Source of the DNA: an uncultured Flavobacterium sp.
GTDB lineage: Bacteria; Bacteroidota; Bacteroidia; Flavobacteriales; Flavobacteriaceae
Direction of reading: 5' to 3'
Assembly (NCBI GenBank): GCA_945957245.1
Contig: CAMFLD010000008.1
Span: 1 to 18,106 of the forward strand
DNA: 18,106 nucleotides
Shown here: positions 14,004-18,106 of the stretch, one piece after another
Position numbering within the stretch: position 1 is the first letter of the stretch
Layout of the letters: the number at the start of each line of letters is the position of its first letter
Position numbers and translations under genes: made by a program
Notes under the pieces: generated by a model
The model's input: the letters and a program-made list of their open reading frames with translations, nothing else
What the model was told of the DNA's origin: nothing
Database searches by the model: none

Positions 14004-15029
14004 CTACTTTCCATCGGTCTTATCTACTACCAGTTTTTCCGGTCGGTTGGCAATTTCCCAGGCGATGGCAAAGGCATATCGGGCACGTTGTGTTAACGCA
14101 TCAAATTCTATTTTAGTAACATCATCGGTAGGGCGGTGGTAATCGTCGTGGCTTCCGTTAAATAAGAATACTACCGGAATGCCGTTTTTGGCAAAATTAT
14201 AATGGTCAGAACGGTAGTAGTATCTGTTAGGGTCTTTTTTGTCGTTGTACTTATAATCCAGCGTCATGAAGTGGTACTTTTTGTTGACTTCTTCACAGAT
14301 GTTATATAAATCGGTTGAAAGATAATCAGAACCTATCAGGTACACATAGTTGTTACTTTCCTTATGGAATTCATCTCTTCTGCCCACCATATCGATATTG
14401 ACATCTGCTACGGTATTGGCCAGTGGAAACAAAGGATGTTCAGAATAATAACGGGAACCGTGCAGCCCATGTTCTTCTCCAGTAACATGCAGTATCAATA
14501 TCGAGCGTTTTGGTCCACGGCCTTCGTTCTTTGCTTTCTGGAATGCGGCAGCTATTTCCATAACGGCTACAGTGCCGGAACCATCATCATCAGCACCATT
14601 GTACACCTCGCCTTTTTTGATGCCTAAATGGTCGTAATGCGCCGAGATCACCACGATTTCCTCCGGCTTTTCAGAACCTTCTATAAAAGCCCAGATGTTC
14701 TCGGAATCGTTGAGGTTTTCGTTGTGTTTGGCATTCAGGTAAGCAGCCGGAATAGGTTGGTAGTAATCAGTTGCGCCTTTTGGGAATGCTATTCCGTGTT
14801 TTTTGTAAAAATCTATAATGTAGCGGCCAGCTTTTTTCTGGCCTTCGCTTCCGGTATCACGGCCTTCCATTGAGTCGGACGCAATTACGGTTAGATTGGC
14901 TTTAAGGCTTTCGGTGGAAATTGCCTTAAAATAACGGGAAGCTTTAGCGGTTTTGTGTGTAACTCCTTTATGGCTCGAACAGCCCGCAATAAGTAACGCA
15001 AGCAGTGCAAGGGCAGTTATTTTTCTCAT
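14004..15029 (-). CDS. M28-family zinc metallopeptidase lipoprotein
   Basis: 341 residues. A lipoprotein signal ends in the lipobox LIAGC (Cys17), so it is anchored in the envelope, probably the outer membrane. The M28 two-zinc site is complete: His131 in SAHYDHLG, bridging Asp147 in GADDDGSG, Glu185 (base) and Glu186 in TGEEHGLHGS, Asp213 in NIDMVGR, and His298 in DDYHRPTDD. The ADDDGSGT and SDHYNFAKNGIPVVF segments are also typical. It is expected to be an aminopeptidase acting on peptides outside the inner membrane, which would complement the M1 enzyme encoded convergently next door; that cooperation is an inference. The start lies 6 nt after the stop of the DUF3667 gene, so it is the second gene of that operon. 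Confidence 0.92.
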   Translation of the reverse strand: MRKITALALLALLIAGCSSHKGVTHKTAKASRYFKAISTESLKANLTVIASDSMEGRDTGSEGQKKAGRYIIDFYKKHGIAFPKGATDYYQPIPAAYLNAKHNENLNDSENIWAFIEGSEKPEEIVVISAHYDHLGIKKGEVYNGADDDGSGTVAVMEIAAAFQKAKNEGRGPKRSILILHVTGEEHGLHGSRYYSEHPLFPLANTVADVNIDMVGRRDEFHKESNNYVYLIGSDYLSTDLYNICEEVNKKYHFMTLDYKYNDKKDPNRYYYRSDHYNFAKNGIPVVFLFNGSHDDYHRPTDDVTKIEFDALTQRARYAFAIAWEIANRPEKLVVDKTDGK

Positions 15030-15035
15030 GGTTTT

Positions 15036-16091
15036 TTAATGGATATTAATGAAAGTGTAGAGCATGAAAACCAATAGCAGGATTGTCATCAATACCATAT
15101 TAATAAAGAACATGGCAATGCTTTTGAAAAAGGATATCCAGCGGGTTTCTCCATAAAATCGGTGATGTGCCGGGAAGAAATAATAGAATATCCAGATATA
15201 AGCCGCAGTATGGCCAAGAACAGAAACTGTTGTGCTGAATGTATTGTCTCCCATTAAATCAACCAGTCGGTTAAAGAAATAGATAATCAGCATCATTAAT
15301 AACAGGAATGAGAAATAGTGTAAGGTAAAAATTCCGTGGTCAAAGTAATACCATCGCTTTTTACCATGGAACAGCCATAGGATAAAGGCAAACAGCGGCA
15401 TGTAGATAAACAGGGCTTTCGGAAGATTATGCGTAGCTTCTTCCCCAAATTTTTCCCATATTTCTGACCTGCTGTACTTGGCTTTGACCAATAAAGTTTT
15501 TCGGACTATATTGGCTTCAAAGCTATCCAGTTTTCTTTTGGGATCATATTTCTGAACGGAATCAAATTCCCTTAAACTGTTGTAGCCAAAATTTATAAAG
15601 TCTTTGTTTCTTTCTTCATAGGAAACATGCTTTTTATCTAATTCCTTTTCCTGCTCCTCAACCAGTTCTGATACAGATTCTTTTTTGACATTAACAATAC
15701 TATCCTTCATTTTACCATTCTTATCCTTTACCTTTATGGTTTTGGTTTGGTGAATATTGACAAAATCATTGTCGTGGTCAGGCTTAAAGGAAATGATGAA
15801 GAAGGTTATAAAGCTGATAAAAATATACAGACGTACGGGAGCCAAATAGGAAAGACGTTTACCGGATAGGTATTCTTTAGTGAGTGAAGCTGGTCTGAAT
15901 AGTAGGTTTTTGATGGTTTTCCAAAAGGCATTTTCATAATGCGTTAGGTCTTCGAAAAAGTGGACAAAAAGGTGGTAGAATGTTTTCCGGGTATCGGAGT
16001 TTTCCTGTCCGCAGTTAGGGCAGTATTTTTTTTCTACAACATGATTACAATTGAGGCAGGTTTTGTCTTCTCTAATAGGATTCTTAGACAT
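15036..16091 (-). CDS. DUF3667 membrane protein with N-terminal zinc ribbon
   Basis: 351 residues. It starts with a zinc-ribbon pattern, Cys12/Cys15 and Cys24/Cys27 (CLNC...CPNC), followed by the family signature FRPASLTKEYLSGKR (65-79) and the APVRLYIF segment, which leads into a first membrane helix at about 85-103. A charged, Lys/Glu-rich region (about 105-215) probably lies outside the membrane or in the cytoplasm as a coiled coil. Four more hydrophobic helices follow near 223-242, 253-274, 288-307 and 318-346. The function of DUF3667 is unknown; the size and layout fit the family. It is the first gene of an operon with the M28 lipoprotein peptidase (6-nt gap) and is divergent from the GNAT gene, with 76 nt between. 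Confidence 0.88.
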   Translation of the reverse strand: MSKNPIREDKTCLNCNHVVEKKYCPNCGQENSDTRKTFYHLFVHFFEDLTHYENAFWKTIKNLLFRPASLTKEYLSGKRLSYLAPVRLYIFISFITFFIISFKPDHDNDFVNIHQTKTIKVKDKNGKMKDSIVNVKKESVSELVEEQEKELDKKHVSYEERNKDFINFGYNSLREFDSVQKYDPKRKLDSFEANIVRKTLLVKAKYSRSEIWEKFGEEATHNLPKALFIYMPLFAFILWLFHGKKRWYYFDHGIFTLHYFSFLLLMMLIIYFFNRLVDLMGDNTFSTTVSVLGHTAAYIWIFYYFFPAHHRFYGETRWISFFKSIAMFFINMVLMTILLLVFMLYTFINIH

Positions 16092-16138
16092 AAGCAGTGG
16101 TTATAAAAATCAAAATGTAAAGCTATTAAATTAATTTC

Positions 16139-16146
16139 TATTTTTG
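16139..16146 (+). promoter_or_regulatory. -7 promoter box for the GNAT-Kir operon
   Basis: TATTTTTG is an exact TAnnTTTG, 21 nt before the GNAT ATG. No clear -33 TTTG is seen at the usual distance. The 76-nt divergent gap must also hold the promoter of the DUF3667 gene, for which only weak matches are visible. Confidence 0.55.
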
Positions 16147-16167
16147 AAAGGCAAAACCTAAAACTAA

Positions 16168-16662
16168 ATGATCAGCATCCAGAACAATACCGACCTAAAT
16201 TTTACCAACATCAGAGCGATTGCCAAAGAAGTTTGGCCTATTGCGTATGGTGCCATTCTTAGTGAGCAGCAACTGGAATATATGATGGTAATGATGTATA
16301 GTGTTTCTTCGTTGCAAGAGCAGCAGTCCAACGGGCATCATTTCATTTTGGCAGTCGAAGATGAGGCACCAGTGGGTTTTGCGGCTTATGAATTTAATTA
16401 TGATGGTGGAACGAAAACCAAAATTCATAAAATTTACATCCTTTCAAACCAGCAGGGAAAAGGAACCGGCAGGATTCTGATAGACTATATCACAGAAGAA
16501 GCCCGGAAAAATAATCAGGAAGCAATAATACTTAACGTCAATAAAAATAATGTTGCGCAGCATTTTTACAAAAAACTGGGTTTTGCTATTGTTGAAGATG
16601 TCGTGATTGACATCGGCAACGGGTATGTAATGGATGATTTTATAATGGAAAAACCGATTTAA
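16168..16662 (+). CDS. GNAT-family N-acetyltransferase
   Basis: 164 residues, one GNAT domain. Motif A, with the acetyl-CoA pyrophosphate loop, is at 86-108 (KIHKIYILSNQQGKGTGRIL; the Q-Q-G-K-G-T-G loop is 95-101). Motif B is the N-x-x-A-x-x-F-Y-K-K-L-G-F element at 128-139, with Tyr134 as the probable general acid. It transfers an acetyl group from acetyl-CoA to an amine; the substrate cannot be told. Relatives include small RimI-like and polyamine-type enzymes. One nucleotide separates its stop from the ATG of the K+ channel gene, so the two are translated as a pair, but no functional link is known to me. Confidence 0.9.
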   Translation: MISIQNNTDLNFTNIRAIAKEVWPIAYGAILSEQQLEYMMVMMYSVSSLQEQQSNGHHFILAVEDEAPVGFAAYEFNYDGGTKTKIHKIYILSNQQGKGTGRILIDYITEEARKNNQEAIILNVNKNNVAQHFYKKLGFAIVEDVVIDIGNGYVMDDFIMEKPI

Positions 16663-16663
16663 T

Positions 16664-17626
16664 ATGGCAATGAAACTTCTCAAAAAGATAAACAGTAAGG
16701 CTAAATCTGATTCGAATACAGGTTTTGGTGTCAATGCCACAAGCTATGGAGGAAGGTTTGTTACAAAAGGCGGGAATGCCAATGTAAAGAAATCCGGAAT
16801 TGGATTTTTTGAAGGCATCAGTTGGTACCATACGATGGTTAATATACCCAGATGGAAATTCATGGTTATTATTGTTGTGTTTTACTTTTTGGTCAATTTT
16901 GTTTTTGCCGGTATTTATTGCGGGATAGGAGTAGAGCACCTAAACGGAGTCAATGCGGAAACAATGATGGATAAATTCGGCCAGGCCTTTTTCTTTAGTG
17001 TGCAGACTTTTACAACTGTAGGTTATGGCCACGTAAGTCCCACAGGCTTCCTGACCAGTCTGGTGGCAGCTATTGAAGCTCTTTTTGGGCTGTTGAGTTT
17101 TGCCATAGCTACCGGTTTATTTTATGGAAGATTCAGCAAACCTAAGGCGCATATTAAATTTTCGGAAAATGCCCTGATTGCGCCATATAAAGACGGAACA
17201 GCACTTATGGTGCGGCTGACACCCTTCAAGAATACCAATCTGACAGAAGCTGAAGCTAAAATGACATTGGGCATGAAGCTGGATGTAAAAGGCAAACCAA
17301 CCAATAAATTTTATTTTCTGGATCTTGAAATGTCCAAGATTAATTCGCTGAATTTAAGCTGGACGCTGGTTCACCCGATAACTGAAGAAAGTCCGTTTTA
17401 TAATTTTACAAAAGAAGATTTTGAAACAACAGACGGAGAAATACTGGTATACCTTAAAGCTTTTGACGATATGTTCAGTACGACCGTAGTTAAACGTTCT
17501 TCTTATTCCTTTGATGAGGTTATTTTTGGTGGTAAGTTTGTACCGATGTATTCAAGCAATAATAAGCAGAGTAAAACGGTGCTTCATATTGATAAATTGA
17601 ATACTTATGAAAAAATTGAGCTGTAA
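16664..17626 (+). CDS. Inward-rectifier-type K+ channel (KirBac family)
   Basis: 320 residues, the usual size of a bacterial Kir channel. After a cytoplasmic N-terminus with an amphipathic slide-helix region (SWYHTMVNIPRWKF, about 53-66) comes the outer helix M1 (about 66-86), the pore helix (about 104-117), the selectivity filter TVGYG at 118-122, and the inner helix M2 (about 130-153). The C-terminal half is the cytoplasmic Ig-like Kir domain: RLTPFKN, LDLEMSKINSLNLSWTLVHP (220-238), ITEESPFYNF (239-248) and the FGGKFVPMYS segment. It forms a tetramer in the inner membrane that conducts K+ and is gated by ligands or lipids at the cytoplasmic domain. The start is ATG 16664 (MAMK); ATG 16670 is possible. 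It is the second gene after GNAT, with one base between them. Confidence 0.95.
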   Translation: MAMKLLKKINSKAKSDSNTGFGVNATSYGGRFVTKGGNANVKKSGIGFFEGISWYHTMVNIPRWKFMVIIVVFYFLVNFVFAGIYCGIGVEHLNGVNAETMMDKFGQAFFFSVQTFTTVGYGHVSPTGFLTSLVAAIEALFGLLSFAIATGLFYGRFSKPKAHIKFSENALIAPYKDGTALMVRLTPFKNTNLTEAEAKMTLGMKLDVKGKPTNKFYFLDLEMSKINSLNLSWTLVHPITEESPFYNFTKEDFETTDGEILVYLKAFDDMFSTTVVKRSSYSFDEVIFGGKFVPMYSSNNKQSKTVLHIDKLNTYEKIEL

Positions 17627-17644
17627 AAATTGCAGCACTAATTT

Positions 17645-18106
17645 TTATTTCAATAAAGCATCTAAGCTCACCATAACCTTTCGGGAGACTTTTTTACTCA
17701 CAATGGCGGGAATATCGATGTCATAATCATTGGTGTCCAATGTAAAATTGGAGTTAATCTGAATGCCGTCAGCAGTTTTCTTTATACTGGCAGTAATGGT
17801 TATTTCTTTTGATTTGCCATGCATTTCCATTTTGCCTTTTATCGTATAACTTTGAGCAGTTGCAGCTAGTTTTGAAGCATCAAAATTTTCAATTTTACCT
17901 TTGAAAGTAGCTTTTGGATAACTGTCGCTTTCCATGTAATTTTCATTGAAATGCTCTTCCATCAAAGGAATCTTGAAGCGAAAACCTTTTACCAAAACCA
18001 GACTGGCAATTTCACCAGTATCTGTATTTAAGATAACGGAAACAGCTTCATTTTTTGCTTTCACTTCTTCAAATGCGGGAACCGAAGCTTCAAAGGTGAC
18101 TTTGGC
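17645..18106 (-). CDS. YceI-family lipid-binding-like protein, 5' end cut by the window
   Basis: 153 residues are visible. The frame stays open to base 18106, so the true start is outside; a GTG at 18064 is internal because the sequence before it (AKVTFEASVPAFEEV) continues the YceI fold. Family marks are V-NTDTGEI-SLV-V-FRFK, LMEEHFNENYMESDSYPKATF and the later FTLDTNDYDIDIPAIV. YceI proteins form an extended lipocalin-like beta-barrel that binds isoprenoid-type lipids in some relatives; most are periplasmic, so a signal peptide is expected in the missing part. The stop lies 18 nt from the end of the Kir gene, convergent. A weak GCTG/CAGC hairpin lies between the two genes but no strong terminator is seen. 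Confidence 0.88.
   Translation of the reverse strand, partial: AKVTFEASVPAFEEVKAKNEAVSVILNTDTGEIASLVLVKGFRFKIPLMEEHFNENYMESDSYPKATFKGKIENFDASKLAATAQSYTIKGKMEMHGKSKEITITASIKKTADGIQINSNFTLDTNDYDIDIPAIVSKKVSRKVMVSLDALLK

Noticed and set aside
14364..14873. Two plus-strand ORFs of 87 and 81 residues
   Set aside because: Both are antisense to the M28 peptidase catalytic domain and show no independent signal.
18062..18064. GTG as the start of the YceI-family gene
   Set aside because: The frame continues upstream to the window edge with sequence that fits the YceI fold, so the gene is cut and the GTG is an internal Val codon.

Overview
The window is a piece of a Bacteroidetes (Flavobacteriaceae, most likely Flavobacterium-like) chromosome. 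The evidence is the low G+C content, promoters with the Bacteroidetes -7 box (TAnnTTTG), A-rich starts without Shine-Dalgarno sequences, a type IX secretion sorting tail on a peptidase, an OMP_b-brl_3 outer-membrane protein, a one-chain PurL and a BshB1-type deacetylase. The first 45 bases are not genomic: they are an Illumina Nextera i5/Read-1 adapter with an index, so the left edge is a contaminated contig end that cuts purL.

Layout. 46-3239 (-): purL, truncated just before the catalytic Cys of its glutaminase domain. 3316-4857 (-): a beta-helix lipoprotein. 5062-7301 (+): an operon of a MenI-type thioesterase, MenF isochorismate synthase (menaquinone synthesis) and BshB1 (bacillithiol synthesis). 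7363-7437: tRNA-His. 7438-12029: an A+T-rich accessory segment. It holds an outer-membrane beta-barrel protein (7864-9942) and a two-gene operon on the minus strand (10193-11071) that pairs a Panacea/DUF4065 protein with a small two-helix membrane protein, probably a toxin-antitoxin-like module. The segment also has three copies of a 57-nt intergenic repeat, three copies of one terminator stem-loop, a 43-nt imperfect direct repeat that starts in the 3' end of tRNA-His and recurs 4.07 kb away, and a 21-bp tandem repeat. 12030-18106 returns to core-like genes: a secreted M1 aminopeptidase with a T9SS tail, a convergent DUF3667-M28 lipoprotein peptidase operon, a GNAT acetyltransferase plus inward-rectifier K+ channel operon, and a YceI-family gene cut by the right edge.

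How it fits together. The core genes are housekeeping (purines, menaquinone, bacillithiol) and envelope or secreted functions (two peptidases that could act together on extracellular protein, a beta-helix lipoprotein, a K+ channel). The most interesting part is the stretch downstream of tRNA-His. It looks like a small non-autonomous or decayed island: no integrase or transposase is visible, but it has candidate attachment repeats, inverted copies of a dispersed repeat around the Panacea module, and a stop-start junction in the same reading frame between the two module genes.
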